Assembly (NCBI RefSeq): GCF_003426025.1
Contig: NZ_QJSH01000015.1
Span: 1 to 64,000 of the forward strand
Length of the DNA stretch: 64,000 bases
Direction: 5' to 3'
Source: Paraliobacillus quinghaiensis
GTDB taxonomy: Bacteria > Bacillota > Bacilli > Bacillales > Amphibacillaceae
Positions 39,458-54,410 of the stretch are shown in pieces. How positions within the stretch are numbered: the first letter of the stretch is position 1; each line of letters opens with the position of its first letter. A program made the translations under genes and the position numbers. Below the pieces are notes generated by a model. The model made no database searches, was not told where the DNA came from, and worked only from the letters and a program-made list of their open reading frames with translations.

Positions 39458-40201
39458 TCAAGACCAATCCAACGATTCTAAAAATTGATAAATATCTTCA
39501 TGAACTTCTTCTTTCTTATTCCCTAAAGTAATTGCATGTCCTGCATTTTCATACCATTTAATTTCTTTTTGATCACATTCAACATGGTCATAAATATAAG
39601 TCGCGCTCTTCGTATTAATCATTTGATCATCTTTTGCTTGAATAACAAGTGTTGGTGTATAGATGTGGTCTATATGATTTTTAACATCTGTAATTAGTTC
39701 ACCTAACTGATGAAATAATTCTGGTGATTGATCAACTAACGCCTGGACTTCATGTTCAATCGTTTCTCTATCTTTTCCTTCCACTTCTTTATATTGTGTT
39801 GAAAAGATTTTAAAGCCTTTAGTTAACTGTGTTTCATTATCAAAAAACATCGGCGTACACATAGGAATAATACCCTTAATTGCTTCTGAGTAAGCTAACT
39901 TTAACCCAAGCACTCCACCCAAGGAGAGACCTGCTACTGCAATTTTTTGATACCCCATATCCTTCAATTCATTAAAAGCATTTTGAACATCTTCCCACCA
40001 CTCTGTTGCGCTTACATCAAGTAGATCTTCCGGTGCCTTTCCATGCCCACGATAAATGGGAGCATGTGTCGTATAACCTTTCTTTTGTAGGAATCTTCCT
40101 AACATACGAACATCTGCTGTATGCCCAGTAAACCCATGTAATAGTAATACCGCACGTTCCCCTTCTTCAAACGTAAACGGTTGTGGTTTTTTTATCTGCA
40201 T
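39458..40201 (-). CDS. est: Carboxylesterase (Est30/YvaK type)
   Basis: The 247-residue alpha/beta hydrolase has the nucleophile motif GLSLGG (Ser near 94), the oxyanion segment LLHGFTGHTADVR and a catalytic His in YENAGHAITLG. The Asp of IQAKDDQMI completes the triad. Relatives are the Geobacillus carboxylesterase Est30 and B. subtilis YvaK. GAAGAGGAA precedes the ATG at 40201. It lies between secG and rnr; the physiological ester is unknown. Confidence 0.9.
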   Translation of the reverse strand: MQIKKPQPFTFEEGERAVLLLHGFTGHTADVRMLGRFLQKKGYTTHAPIYRGHGKAPEDLLDVSATEWWEDVQNAFNELKDMGYQKIAVAGLSLGGVLGLKLAYSEAIKGIIPMCTPMFFDNETQLTKGFKIFSTQYKEVEGKDRETIEHEVQALVDQSPELFHQLGELITDVKNHIDHIYTPTLVIQAKDDQMINTKSATYIYDHVECDQKEIKWYENAGHAITLGNKKEEVHEDIYQFLESLDWS

Positions 40202-40316
40202 ATTCCTCTTCCATCCTTTCTGCTTACCTTGTATCTAATATGTATGATGGATTAATCTTATCAAATTAAAACATATCTTTCACAAATACTGCCTAGTGAT
40301 CCAACATGAATAAACA

Positions 40317-40353
40317 AAACCCCCTCACTAACTTATTAGTAGTAAGGGGGTTT
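40317..40353 (-). terminator. Terminator after secG
   Basis: AAACCCCCTTACTACTAAT-type arms (AAACCCCCT with AGGGGGTTT) form a hairpin with T-runs on the minus strand. Confidence 0.75.
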
Positions 40354-40366
40354 ACCGTTTTCTAAC

Positions 40367-40597
40367 TTATAAAACATAAGCAACTGCAAATGTAAGTACA
40401 AACAATAAAACAGCCGCTACAATTGTAGCATTGTGCAATACTGCATCAATACCACGTGCTTTTTGTTTTCCAAATAATTGTTCTGCACCACCAGATATAG
40501 CACCTGATAGTCCAGCACTTTTCCCTGATTGTAACAAAACTAAAACAATAAGTGCTATAGCATCAATAATTAATAATGTAATCGCAACTCCTTGCAT
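40367..40597 (-). CDS. secG: Preprotein translocase subunit SecG
   Basis: SecG is a small membrane subunit of the SecYEG translocon. The 76 residues have two transmembrane helices joined by [20 protein letters not shown], the family signature. The length equals B. subtilis SecG. A GTG at 40609 abuts the AGGAGGT site, so the ATG at 40597, spaced 10 nt, is chosen. It heads the secG-est-rnr-smpB order. Confidence 0.95.
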   Translation of the reverse strand: MQGVAITLLIIDAIALIVLVLLQSGKSAGLSGAISGGAEQLFGKQKARGIDAVLHNATIVAAVLLFVLTFAVAYVL

Positions 40598-40765
40598 GGT
40601 TGCAGACACCTCCTATTACACACACTAATACGTAATCTAAATGTAGCATAAACATCTAGTTTTCTCAAGTAAATTTTACTAGTTTGATGTTATTATCATG
40701 ACAAACCTGTTTCGCATGCGCTACAATAGAGATAGCGTTTACTAAAAGGTGAGGTGGGAAATCTT

Positions 40766-41695
40766 ATGAAACATGCAGATTGGATAGAAATAGACGACAA
40801 AAATTCTATCTACTTCCAAAAATGGGAACACCCTAGTAATGAACAGAAAAAAGCAGTTTTACAAATTTCACACGGTATGGCTGAACATGTTGATCGATAT
40901 GATGAATTTGCAAATTTTTTAATGGATCATGGTTTTATTGTTTACGGAAATGATCATAGAGGACATGGACAAACCGGAAAAAAACATGGGGTTGGCTATT
41001 TTGATGAAGTAAATGGATTCGAGAAAGCTACAAATGATTTACTCACTGTGACCGAAGAGATAAAAAAGCAACATCCGACTCTACCTATCTTCTTGTTTGG
41101 CCATAGTATGGGTTCTTTTTTAGTCAGAAACTATCTTACAAAACAATCAGATTATTTATCTGGTGTGATTCTGTCTGGAACTGGATCTGAACCTCAAGCC
41201 TTAACCAAAACTGTAAAGTTATTAGCAAAATGGCAAATATCAATAAAAGGGTGGGATCAACCTTCTTCCTTTTTTAATAAATTAGTTTTTGGCAATTATG
41301 CACGACAATTTAAACATAGGCAAACCGATTTTGATTGGTTAAGTCGAGACCAAAACAACGTATATGACTATATTAATGACCCTGACACTGGATTCATTCC
41401 TAGTACATCTTTTTTTTACGATTTGTTTGATGGAATTGAAACGATGCAAGATCCTAAAAAAATAGACAAAATAAAAAAAGACCTTCCTTTTTTATTTATT
41501 AGCGGGACAGATGATCCTGTTGGAAAATATACTAACGGTGTTAAAAAGGCAATAGAACAATACAAGAATCAAGGCATTAAGAATATTGATTATAAATTTT
41601 ACCAAGGTGCACGACATGAACTACTTAATGAAATAAATAAAAATGAGGTTATGGAAGATATTTTAAGTTGGCTAAAAAGGCATTTGAACTCTTAA
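40766..41695 (+). CDS. Alpha/beta hydrolase (lysophospholipase-like)
   Basis: The 309-residue protein is a serine hydrolase of the monoglyceride lipase/lysophospholipase family. The motif LFGHSMGSFLVRNYL contains the nucleophile Ser and QISHGMAEHVDRYDEFA is a family opening. GNDHRGHGQTGKKHG is another conserved stretch. The His is in QGARHELLNE. The ATG at 40766 is 8 nt after GAGGTGG; a GTG at 40754 lies within the ribosome site. The substrate is inferred. Confidence 0.85.
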   Translation: MKHADWIEIDDKNSIYFQKWEHPSNEQKKAVLQISHGMAEHVDRYDEFANFLMDHGFIVYGNDHRGHGQTGKKHGVGYFDEVNGFEKATNDLLTVTEEIKKQHPTLPIFLFGHSMGSFLVRNYLTKQSDYLSGVILSGTGSEPQALTKTVKLLAKWQISIKGWDQPSSFFNKLVFGNYARQFKHRQTDFDWLSRDQNNVYDYINDPDTGFIPSTSFFYDLFDGIETMQDPKKIDKIKKDLPFLFISGTDDPVGKYTNGVKKAIEQYKNQGIKNIDYKFYQGARHELLNEINKNEVMEDILSWLKRHLNS

Positions 41696-41896
41696 TGAAG
41701 AGAAGATTCTTATATTAAAATAACAGTAACCGCATACACTTTTTCACATTGTTGAAAATTGTCGATTTCCACTGTTGTTATTGGACTTCACCTTGGTATA
41801 ATGGTATTCTTGAGGTGCTATAGTATAGAAAGAATGATTACAAAACCATTTTCAAAAAGTTCAATTGTACCATTCTATATGTTTTTGGTGATTCTC

Positions 41897-41926
41897 TTGA
41901 ATTATTGCCTAATAACAGAGTAAAAT
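41897..41926 (+). promoter_or_regulatory. Candidate ptsHI promoter
   Basis: TTGAAT (41897-41902) and TAAAAT (41921-41926) are 18 bp apart, 46 bp ahead of ptsH. The rest of 41696-41971 shows no gene. Confidence 0.5.
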
Positions 41927-41971
41927 AGTACTGTAGTATACCTATTCAAAAATATTTAGGAGGTTTTTTTC

Positions 41972-42241
41972 ATGTCAGCAGAAAAAACAATTACAATTAC
42001 AGATTCAACAGGAGTACACGCTCGCCCAGCAACAGTATTGGTTAACAAAGCAGGTAGCTTTGCTTCAGATGTAACAGTAGAATATAGTGGTAAATCAGTA
42101 AACTTGAAATCAATTATGGGTGTTATGTCTCTAGGTATCCCTAAAGATGCTGAAATTAAAGTTGTTGCAAGCGGATCTGATGAGGAAGAAGCGATTGAAG
42201 CAATTTATGAAGTAATTAAAAAAGAAGGACTAGGGGAGTAA
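41972..42241 (+). CDS. ptsH: Phosphocarrier protein HPr
   Basis: HPr carries phosphate from enzyme I to PTS sugar-specific enzymes. The 89 residues show the catalytic His (H16, counted with Met) in TGVHARPAT and the regulatory Ser (S47) in [11 protein letters not shown], which HPr kinase phosphorylates for CcpA signalling. AGGAGG precedes the ATG. ptsI follows 6 bp later. No ptsG is upstream, unlike B. subtilis. Confidence 0.97.
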   Translation: MSAEKTITITDSTGVHARPATVLVNKAGSFASDVTVEYSGKSVNLKSIMGVMSLGIPKDAEIKVVASGSDEEEAIEAIYEVIKKEGLGE

Positions 42242-42247
42242 TTATTA

Positions 42248-43963
42248 ATGAGTAATATTAGTGGGATTGCAGCATCGAGTGGGATTGCTATTGCAAAAGC
42301 ATATAAATTAGCAGCTCCCGACCTTTCTTTCGATAAAAAGAAAGTGGAAGATGTGGAATCAGAAGTAAAACGCTTAAGTCAAGCACTCGAAACTTCTAAA
42401 GAAGAGTTAGAAAAAATAAAATCAAATGCACGGAAAACGTTAGGCGATGAACATGCTGAAATTTTCTCTGCACATTTACTTGTTTTAAGTGATCCAGAGT
42501 TAATTAATCCGATTGAAGACAAGATCAAAACGGATAATGTTAATGCAGAATTTGCACTTAATGAAACAGCTACTATGTTCATTGATATGTTTAAAGCCAT
42601 GGAAAATGAATACATGCGTGAACGTGCTGCTGACATCCAAGATGTAACCAAGCGTGTAATGGCACACTTATTAAATGTAACATTTCCAGACCCCGCTTTG
42701 ATTGATGAAGAAGTAATTATTATTGCTGAAGACCTTACTCCTTCTGATACAGCACAATTAAATAAACAATTTGTAAAAGGGTTTACTACCAATATTGGTG
42801 GACGTACTTCTCACTCAGCGATTATGGCTCGTTCGTTAGAAATTCCAGCTGTGGTTGGAACAAAAACGATTACTTCTGATGCAAAAGAAGGCGATGTTGT
42901 AATTATTGATGGGATTGACGGTGTAGTTATTCTAAATCCTAGTGACGAAGAAATAGCTACTTACAAACAGAAACAAGCTGATTTCGAGAAACAAAAACAA
43001 ATATGGGCACAATTAAAAGATGAGCCAACTGTCTCTTCTGATGGAGAACATGTTGAACTTGTTGCAAACATTGGTACACCTGATGACGTTGCAGGTATTA
43101 TTAACAATGGTGGCGAAGGTGTTGGTCTTTATCGTACAGAGTTTCTTTATATGGGTAAAAGTGAACTTCCTACAGAAGACGAGCAATTTGAAGCTTATTC
43201 ATCTGTCTTAGAACAAATGGGTGACAAACCAGTTGTTGTTCGTACACTTGATATCGGTGGAGATAAGGAACTTAGCTATTTAGATTTACCAAAAGAAATG
43301 AATCCATTTTTAGGATTCCGTGCTATTCGTCTATGCCTAGAGCGTGACGATATTTTCCGTACACAGTTACGCGCACTTTTACGTGCTAGTACATATGGGA
43401 ATCTCAAAATTATGTTCCCTATGATTGCGACGTTAAATGAGTTCCGTCAAGCTAAAGTATTATTAGAAGAAGAAAAAGCAAAATTGAAAAATGAAGGTGT
43501 CACTGTTTCAGAGGATATTGAAGTTGGTATCATGGTAGAAATCCCTTCAACAGCTGTAATTGCTCGTCAATTCGCTAAAGAAGTTGATTTCTTCAGTATT
43601 GGTACGAATGATTTAATCCAATATACAATGGCTGCTGACCGTATGAACGAACATGTATCTTATTTATACCAACCTTATCACCCTGCTATCTTAAACCTTG
43701 TAAACAATGTTATAGAAGCAGCGCACGCAGAAGGCAAATGGGCCGGTATGTGTGGTGAAATGGCTGGTGACTCAATCGCAATTCCGATACTGTTAGGTCT
43801 TGGATTAGATGAGTTTAGTATGAGTGCCACTTCAATTCTTCCAGCACGTACACAAATTAAAGATTTATCTAAGAAAGAACTTGCTACTTTCAAAGATGAA
43901 CTACTAAGCATGGGTACTGCTGACGAAGTAGAAGCTTTCGTTCGCGAAAAAACAAATCAATAA
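42248..43963 (+). CDS. ptsI: PTS enzyme I (phosphoenolpyruvate-protein phosphotransferase)
   Basis: Enzyme I takes phosphate from PEP and gives it to HPr. The 571 residues include the N-terminal HPr-binding/phosphohistidine part, with active His in [19 protein letters not shown] (near 190), and the C-terminal PEP-binding barrel with [13 protein letters not shown] and [14 protein letters not shown]. The catalytic Cys is in [10 protein letters not shown]. It is co-transcribed with ptsH. A strong terminator follows. Confidence 0.97.
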   Translation: MSNISGIAASSGIAIAKAYKLAAPDLSFDKKKVEDVESEVKRLSQALETSKEELEKIKSNARKTLGDEHAEIFSAHLLVLSDPELINPIEDKIKTDNVNAEFALNETATMFIDMFKAMENEYMRERAADIQDVTKRVMAHLLNVTFPDPALIDEEVIIIAEDLTPSDTAQLNKQFVKGFTTNIGGRTSHSAIMARSLEIPAVVGTKTITSDAKEGDVVIIDGIDGVVILNPSDEEIATYKQKQADFEKQKQIWAQLKDEPTVSSDGEHVELVANIGTPDDVAGIINNGGEGVGLYRTEFLYMGKSELPTEDEQFEAYSSVLEQMGDKPVVVRTLDIGGDKELSYLDLPKEMNPFLGFRAIRLCLERDDIFRTQLRALLRASTYGNLKIMFPMIATLNEFRQAKVLLEEEKAKLKNEGVTVSEDIEVGIMVEIPSTAVIARQFAKEVDFFSIGTNDLIQYTMAADRMNEHVSYLYQPYHPAILNLVNNVIEAAHAEGKWAGMCGEMAGDSIAIPILLGLGLDEFSMSATSILPARTQIKDLSKKELATFKDELLSMGTADEVEAFVREKTNQ

Positions 43964-43970
43964 ATAACAA

Positions 43971-44006
43971 AAAATTCTCGATCTAATTCAATAGATCGAG
44001 AATTTT
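43971..44006. terminator. Bidirectional terminator after ptsI
   Basis: AAAATTCTCGATCTA pairs with TAGATCGAGAATTTT around a short loop. It overlaps the end of the permease gene that converges from the right. Confidence 0.85.
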
Positions 44007-46048
44007 TATTTTCCTTTAATTTTATTTGATCGATGCATTAAAAACAAAAAGTATGGAGCACCAATAATTGCTACGATGATACCTGATGGTATTTCTTTCG
44101 GTACAAATAAAGTTCTACTAAGTATATCAGCAAATAATAGCAATGCAGCGCCTAATAGAGCTGTAGTTGGTAAGAGATGTTTTTGACTAGGTCCGAGCAT
44201 AATTCTAGCTAAGTGTGGGGCAATTAAGCCAACAAAACCAATTGAACCAACAGCAGCAACACTGGAAGCCGCTAATAAGGAAGCCCAAAATGCTAATTGG
44301 AATCGCGTTTGTGTCACCTTTAACCCTAATCCCTTTGCTGTATCATCTCCTAGAGATAACGTGTTAATTTTTTTGAATTGAAGAGCTAATATTGGTGTAA
44401 TTAACACTAATGGACCAATTAAATAAGTGAAAAACTCTGACCAACTTTTAGCATATGTGCTACCTGATAACCAAGTTAATGCGGAGGCAACTGCCATATC
44501 TGCCTCAACTACCAATATTTGTATAACGGCAGAGCCAAATGCTGACACACCTATTCCTAATAAAGCCAACAAGGATGGCTGAAATTGGGTGCGATATGCT
44601 AATGCCATGACAACAAGAAAAGCTAGTAAGGCACCAACAAATGCTCCGATTGGCACAAATATTGCTGAAAATCCTGAAACATATAAGACGAGTAATGCCC
44701 CTACACCTGCACCTGAGGTAATTCCAATAACAGATGGATCTGCTAACGGATTTCGAAGTACACCTTGAAATATAAAACCGCTAATCGCAAGAAGTGCCCC
44801 ACTCACTGCTGCAACTAAAAGTCGTGGTAAACGCAGATTTATAATAAAGTTTTGTAGTGACTCATTTTCTAAGCCCAGTGTTGCTCTAGCACTATTTAAT
44901 AATTGTATACCACTATTTCCTGTAGACACCCCAATGATTAATAGAACAATTAAAGCAGTAATTAGCAGCATAACAAGTAACCGTGATGAAATACGTAGGT
45001 TAACTTTTCCTGCTAAGATTGTACTTGTATTTTCATTACTTTTTTGTTGTTGCTTACTCAATACGAGCCAAATTAGCCATGGTGCTCCAATAAATGCTGT
45101 TATTGCTCCTACTGGTAATTCAGAAAAAGATGGATCAATAATACGAGCTAAAATATCTGCACCAAGCAGTACATTTGCTCCCCATATAAATGAACCTACT
45201 ATTAATAAATAGTGGTTTTGATAACCTAACAGCTTAATTAAATGAGGCGCAATCAAACCAACAAATCCAATCGGTCCAACAACACTAACAGTAACAGCAG
45301 TTAAAAAAACAGCGATTACTAGCGAAATGATTCTTAATCGCGTAACATTCTGTCCTAGTGAGGTTGCTACATCTTCTCCTAAGCGGAATGTGTCTAAAGG
45401 TTTGGCGATTAATAATGCGAACAGCATACCTACAGCAACAAATGGAAAAGCAAATTGAACACCATTCCAATTATTTTGAATTAATGTACCTGAACCCCAT
45501 AAAAACAAACCTGCTGTTTCATTTTCATAAAAAATTTGTATAAGTGAAGTAAATGAAGAAAACATCATTGTAACAATCATACCGGCTAATACCATTTTCA
45601 CTTGATTTGCTGTTGCTCTTCCTGCTAATAGATAGACAAGGACAGCAGTAAGGATCCCTCCTATAAAAGCAACTACTAAGCCATTATAAGCAATAGAAGC
45701 AGGAATAAAGACAGCAGAAAATATAACAGCAAAATACGAGCCAGAATGAATACCTAGTGTGCTTGCTGAGGCCAGAGCATTTTTCGTTATAGTCTGTAAA
45801 ATAACACCAGATACAGCTAATGCTCCACCTGCCAATATGCCAATTACAGCACGCGGTAAGCGTAAATAACGAACCGTATGATGCCCTATAATGTCCTCTG
45901 GTAAAAATATTGCTTTAGTTACTACTGCTGGCGATAGCTGAACACTACCTTGGTTTATATGTATGAAAAGAAAAAGAACCAAAAGGAGGGTTCCACCTCC
46001 AAAGGTAAGAACCGTTTTAATTCCTTTTGGTAATTTGTTTATTGGCAT
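44006..46048 (-). CDS. Fused FecCD-type siderophore permease (two domains)
   Basis: The 680-residue membrane protein holds two FecCD permease domains in one chain (about 10-330 and 345-680). Each has the motif GPIGFVGLIAPHL or GSIGFVGLIAPHLAR and the RLPR segment (RYLRLPRAVIG, LRLPRLLVAAV). E. coli FhuB (660 aa) is built this way; Gram-positive iron permeases are usually two separate genes. It follows the binding protein gene by 12 bp. No ATPase is encoded next door, so one elsewhere must energise it. The ligand is probably an iron-siderophore. Confidence 0.9.
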   Translation of the reverse strand: MPINKLPKGIKTVLTFGGGTLLLVLFLFIHINQGSVQLSPAVVTKAIFLPEDIIGHHTVRYLRLPRAVIGILAGGALAVSGVILQTITKNALASASTLGIHSGSYFAVIFSAVFIPASIAYNGLVVAFIGGILTAVLVYLLAGRATANQVKMVLAGMIVTMMFSSFTSLIQIFYENETAGLFLWGSGTLIQNNWNGVQFAFPFVAVGMLFALLIAKPLDTFRLGEDVATSLGQNVTRLRIISLVIAVFLTAVTVSVVGPIGFVGLIAPHLIKLLGYQNHYLLIVGSFIWGANVLLGADILARIIDPSFSELPVGAITAFIGAPWLIWLVLSKQQQKSNENTSTILAGKVNLRISSRLLVMLLITALIVLLIIGVSTGNSGIQLLNSARATLGLENESLQNFIINLRLPRLLVAAVSGALLAISGFIFQGVLRNPLADPSVIGITSGAGVGALLVLYVSGFSAIFVPIGAFVGALLAFLVVMALAYRTQFQPSLLALLGIGVSAFGSAVIQILVVEADMAVASALTWLSGSTYAKSWSEFFTYLIGPLVLITPILALQFKKINTLSLGDDTAKGLGLKVTQTRFQLAFWASLLAASSVAAVGSIGFVGLIAPHLARIMLGPSQKHLLPTTALLGAALLLFADILSRTLFVPKEIPSGIIVAIIGAPYFLFLMHRSNKIKGK

Positions 46049-46060
46049 ATGATCACATCT

Positions 46061-47065
46061 CTATTGTTGAATTAATGCTTCTTTTACTTGTTCAGCAAAT
46101 ACTTTTGCTGAAAGAGGTCCGCCAAATGTCCAAGTATCTCCTGGTAAACCATAAGTATTACCCTCTTCAACAAATGTTAGGTTCTCCCAAGCTGGGTTCC
46201 CCGCTAATTGATTTGTGAAGATATTATCTTCTTCTTGAACAATATAAAAGAAGTTCGCGTCCTGGAAATTCTGTAGAACTTCTACACTTGTTGAATCAAA
46301 ACCATAGGCTTGAAAACCTTCAGACTCGTATACATTTTCTAAACCGATATTTTCCATTATTTGAACTGCCATTGCATTATCTTTAAACAACCTTAATACT
46401 GGGTTATTATCTGAGCTATATGCTTGTGACAATACGAAATCAGAATTTTCAATTCCTGCATCAGTAATTTCTTGATTAACAGTTTCGTATACTTCATCCA
46501 GTTCACTTAGAACTTGTGCAGCTTCATCCTCTTTTTGGAGAAGTTTTGCAATTTCCTTAAATGTTGTTTTCATTTCTTCATATTGATTTCCTTCTCCCTC
46601 TCCAGGATAAGGGTTGTAAGCTAAAGTTGGTGCAATTTCTTCTAAACTATCCATTATTTCTTCATGACGAAAGCCAGCTGTAATTATAACATCTGGATTC
46701 AATTCTGCAATCGCTTCTATGTTTGGTTGCTGTCTTGTCCCGACATCAACAACATCTTCTGAAAGCTCAGGTTCAATATTGACCCAATTATGATAATTCT
46801 CGATATCTGCCATTCCAACTGGTTGAACACCCAATGCTAAAACATCTTCTGCATATACCCATTCTAACACAACTACACGCTCAGGTACCTCATCAAACTC
46901 CGTCTCACCATACATATCTTGTACTACAATAGAAGCAGATTCTGTTTCTGTTGTAGTAGAAGTATTATCAGCATTATTGTTGTCTGATTGTCCCTCATCT
47001 TCAGTTCCACAAGCCGCTAATACTAAAACAAAACTTGTTATAATTAAAAGTAGTAATTTTTTCAT
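46061..47065 (-). CDS. Siderophore ABC transporter binding lipoprotein
   Basis: The 334-residue lipoprotein has a signal peptide with lipobox LAAC (Cys19), a linker rich in Asp, Asn and Thr, and a periplasmic-binding fold of the FhuD/FecB type. It has EVPERVVVLEW, PNIEAIAELNPDVIITAG and NQLAGNPAWENL. It likely binds a ferric siderophore outside the membrane. A strong Fur box lies 43 bp ahead of the ATG. The linked permease follows. Confidence 0.9.
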   Translation of the reverse strand: MKKLLLLIITSFVLVLAACGTEDEGQSDNNNADNTSTTTETESASIVVQDMYGETEFDEVPERVVVLEWVYAEDVLALGVQPVGMADIENYHNWVNIEPELSEDVVDVGTRQQPNIEAIAELNPDVIITAGFRHEEIMDSLEEIAPTLAYNPYPGEGEGNQYEEMKTTFKEIAKLLQKEDEAAQVLSELDEVYETVNQEITDAGIENSDFVLSQAYSSDNNPVLRLFKDNAMAVQIMENIGLENVYESEGFQAYGFDSTSVEVLQNFQDANFFYIVQEEDNIFTNQLAGNPAWENLTFVEEGNTYGLPGDTWTFGGPLSAKVFAEQVKEALIQQ

Positions 47066-47107
47066 TCTTACATCTCCCCCTAATATTTTATGTATACTTC
47101 TTTAAAT

Positions 47108-47126
47108 GATAAAGATTATCATTATC
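47108..47126 (-). promoter_or_regulatory. Fur box ahead of the siderophore genes
   Basis: GATAAAGATTATCATTATC matches the 19-bp Fur box GATAATGATTATCATTATC at 18 positions. It should repress the binding protein and permease when iron is sufficient. Confidence 0.9.
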
Positions 47127-47234
47127 ACCAATAATTATATTAAATAATTTTCGAATGTATGTCAATTTTTTCATTATAAAATTATATGTTTGTTTGAATA
47201 GTCCTGTTTTTTGAATCCAAATACATCTCCATCA

Positions 47235-47268
47235 AAAAAAGCTTACCTCTTAAGAGGCAAGCTTTTTT
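47235..47268 (-). terminator. Terminator after eno
   Basis: AAAAAAGCTTACCTCTT pairs with AAGAGGCAAGCTTTTTT, closing the glycolytic operon 20 bp past eno. Confidence 0.9.
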
Positions 47269-47287
47269 CACTTAGCTTTACTACTAC

Positions 47288-50908
<3,621 letters not shown>

Positions 50909-50922
50909 TCACCTCGCCTATC

Positions 50923-52104
50923 TTATTTGTCAGTCAATGCCGCTACACCTGGAAGTACTTTACCTTCCATAAATTCTAAGGAAGCTCCTCCACCTGTAGA
51001 AATGTGATCCATTTTATCAGCAAGTTCAAACTTTTCAACAGCTGCGGCCGAATCACCGCCACCAATTACGGTATATCCATTCGTTTCTGCCAATGCTTTT
51101 GCTACTCCAATAGTACCTTTTGAGAATGGCTCTAATTCAAATACACCCATTGGTCCATTCCAAATTACTAACTTAGATTCTTTAACAAGCTTTTCGTAAG
51201 TTTCAATAGTTTTTGGACCAATATCTAATCCTTGCCAATCAGCAGGAATGTCTGTGATATCAGCAACTTTTGTGTTAGCGTCTTTAGAGAAATCATCCGC
51301 AACAATCGCGTCAACTGGCAATACCATGTTAACACCTTTGTCTTTAGCTTTTTGGATAAATTCTTTTGCTAACTCAATTTTATCTTCTTCTAAAAGAGAT
51401 TGACCAATTTCATAACCTTGCGCTTTGATAAATGTATAAGAAAGTCCACCACCAATAATTAGGTTGTCAACTTTATCTAATAAATGATCAATAACACCAA
51501 TCTTGTCTTTTACTTTTGCTCCACCAATAATGGCAGTAAATGGACGGTCTGGGTTTGATAATGCTTTACCAAGTACTTCAAGTTCCTTTTCTAACAAGAA
51601 ACCAGCAGCAGAAGTTAAATGTTCTGCAACCCCAGCAGTTGATGCGTGCGCACGGTGTGCTGCTCCAAATGCATCATTTACATAGTAATCACCCATTTTA
51701 GCAAATTCTTTTGCTAATTCTGGATCGTTTTTTGTTTCACCTGGATTAAAGCGTACATTTTCAATTAAAACAACATCGCCATCAGCCATTGCGCCTATAG
51801 CTTTGTCTACTTCAGGACCAAAAACTTCATCTGTTTTTGTAACAGTTTGATTTAGAAGGTCGCTTAAACGCTTTGCAACAGAATCTAAACGAAGTTCTTC
51901 CACAACTTGTCCTTCTGGGCGGCCAAGGTGACTAGATAAAACAACTTTTGCTCCTTGTTTCACTAGGTACTCAATTGTTGGTACTGCTGCTTTAATACGT
52001 GTATCGTCTGTTACTTCTCCATTACTCATTGGAACGTTGAAGTCAACACGACAAAATACTTTTTTACCTTTTACATCTAAATCTTTAATTGTAAGCTTAT
52101 TCAT
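50923..52104 (-). CDS. pgk: Phosphoglycerate kinase
   Basis: PGK makes ATP from 1,3-bisphosphoglycerate. The 393 residues have [21 protein letters not shown], the substrate-binding Arg in NVRFNPGE, and [12 protein letters not shown] with nucleotide contacts. AGGAGG lies 8 nt ahead of the ATG. A terminator-like hairpin (52193-52223) separates it from gapA, so gapA and the downstream genes may be tuned apart. Confidence 0.98.
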   Translation of the reverse strand: MNKLTIKDLDVKGKKVFCRVDFNVPMSNGEVTDDTRIKAAVPTIEYLVKQGAKVVLSSHLGRPEGQVVEELRLDSVAKRLSDLLNQTVTKTDEVFGPEVDKAIGAMADGDVVLIENVRFNPGETKNDPELAKEFAKMGDYYVNDAFGAAHRAHASTAGVAEHLTSAAGFLLEKELEVLGKALSNPDRPFTAIIGGAKVKDKIGVIDHLLDKVDNLIIGGGLSYTFIKAQGYEIGQSLLEEDKIELAKEFIQKAKDKGVNMVLPVDAIVADDFSKDANTKVADITDIPADWQGLDIGPKTIETYEKLVKESKLVIWNGPMGVFELEPFSKGTIGVAKALAETNGYTVIGGGDSAAAVEKFELADKMDHISTGGGASLEFMEGKVLPGVAALTDK

Positions 52105-52192
52105 CGTTTACAACCTCCTTAGCATTTTAGATATGTACAACTTACATTCAGTAGCACATATAATCGTTTTCTTGATCATACATAATACTTGA

Positions 52193-52223
52193 AAATGGGA
52201 GGAGGTTTGCCCCCCTCCCATTT
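52193..52223 (-). terminator. Intercistronic hairpin between gapA and pgk
   Basis: AAATGGGAGG pairs with CCTCCCATTT around an 11-base loop on the minus strand. The following TTTTCAAG is a short U-tract, so it may attenuate or stabilise rather than fully stop transcription. Confidence 0.6.
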
Positions 52224-52245
52224 AACATGTCTTATCCTTTATGAA

Positions 52246-53271
<1,026 letters not shown>

Positions 53272-53286
53272 TTATCTTAATTATAT

Positions 53287-54315
53287 TTAAAGGGAAAAAC
53301 CCTTTATTAACTCATTTGCAGCAGCTTCATCTGTGATTAGCACATTACTTTTTCCTTGTTTAAAATAGGAATAAATGGCTTTTGCTTTTGATTTTCCACC
53401 CGCAACAGCAATCACACAATTTATTTTAGACAAATCTTCTAATTGCATTCCTACTGTTCTAACTTTATGAATTACTTCACCTACGTTATTAAAGTAATAA
53501 CCAAAAGCCTCACTAACTGCTTTACCCGTCTCAATCTTATGTAAAACATCTTTCGAGGCCTTTCGACGTTTCGCCATTGTGACAGCATCACCTATACCAT
53601 GCATCACTACATCTGCTTGGCGAATTATTTGTAAAATTTCTTTTACAGAAGGTTCCTCAATGATTGACTGATAAGATTCTTCACTCAATGGGTCTGGAAC
53701 ATAGAGTAATCGATATTCACCATTTGCCTTTTTAGCCATCTCTGCACAAATTGTATTGGCTTGGTTCTCAACTCTTTCGCCAAGTCCACCACGTGCTGGC
53801 ACAAACATACTGTTTTGGGCATACGATGCCGGACTCATCATTTCTGCGACTACAGCCATTGATGTTCCGCCCGTAACAGCGATCGTTTGATTCGATTGAA
53901 TAATCGATTGCAAATAATCAACTGCTGCTTTCCCAAGTTCTTGCTTGACCCAATCATGTTCATCACTATTACCCGGAGTTATAATAACGTGATCAAGATT
54001 TAATGTACCCTTAATCTGTTGTTCTAACTCATGAAATCCAGAAAGTTCATTCATGAAATTTGCTAATTGTTGAAGTACGTCTTTTCCTGTTTTCGTTACA
54101 CGCATTCCTTTTGCCGTCACTTCAATGCAAACTTGTTTGTTCAAGAAGTCAATCTCACTGCGAACAATTCTTTCTTTCATATCTATCTCTTCAGCTAAAC
54201 TACGGCGACCAATTGGCTCCATCAACTGAATAAAGTGTAAGATTTTATATCTTCGCTGCATGATATTGAGTAAATCAGGGAATAATTTCTTTTGTAGATC
54301 AAGTAATGCTCGCAT
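53287..54315 (-). CDS. cggR: Central glycolytic genes regulator CggR
   Basis: CggR is a SorC/DeoR-family repressor of the glycolytic operon, released by fructose 1,6-bisphosphate. The 342 residues have an N-terminal HTH (GRRSLAEEIDMKERIVRSEI, about 36-55) and a sugar-phosphate domain with AVTGGTSMAVVAEM and VMHGIGDAVTMA. The promoter and a CggR operator lie directly upstream. The ATG at 54315 follows AAGGAG. It is the first gene of the operon. Confidence 0.95.
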   Translation of the reverse strand: MRALLDLQKKLFPDLLNIMQRRYKILHFIQLMEPIGRRSLAEEIDMKERIVRSEIDFLNKQVCIEVTAKGMRVTKTGKDVLQQLANFMNELSGFHELEQQIKGTLNLDHVIITPGNSDEHDWVKQELGKAAVDYLQSIIQSNQTIAVTGGTSMAVVAEMMSPASYAQNSMFVPARGGLGERVENQANTICAEMAKKANGEYRLLYVPDPLSEESYQSIIEEPSVKEILQIIRQADVVMHGIGDAVTMAKRRKASKDVLHKIETGKAVSEAFGYYFNNVGEVIHKVRTVGMQLEDLSKINCVIAVAGGKSKAKAIYSYFKQGKSNVLITDEAAANELIKGFSL

Positions 54316-54344
54316 GATTTAACTCCTTTTCAATGATATACCAG

Positions 54345-54380
54345 GGATAAAAATGTCCCTACTAGTCATATCGTGTCCCG
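54345..54380 (-). promoter_or_regulatory. CggR operator
   Basis: On the minus strand CGGGAC-N6-TGAC-N4-AGGGAC-N6-ATCC reproduces the B. subtilis CggR operator CGGGAC-N6-TGTC-N4-CGGGAC-N6-TGTC in spacing and most bases. The first repeat is nearly perfect; the second half is weaker. It lies between the promoter and cggR, so CggR would block elongation. Confidence 0.85.
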
Positions 54381-54410
54381 CACACAGCAAAAAAATTCCT
54401 TACAATCATT

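Noticed and set aside
40431-40628. 65-codon plus-strand frame over secG
   Set aside because: Antisense shadow of secG without a ribosome site.
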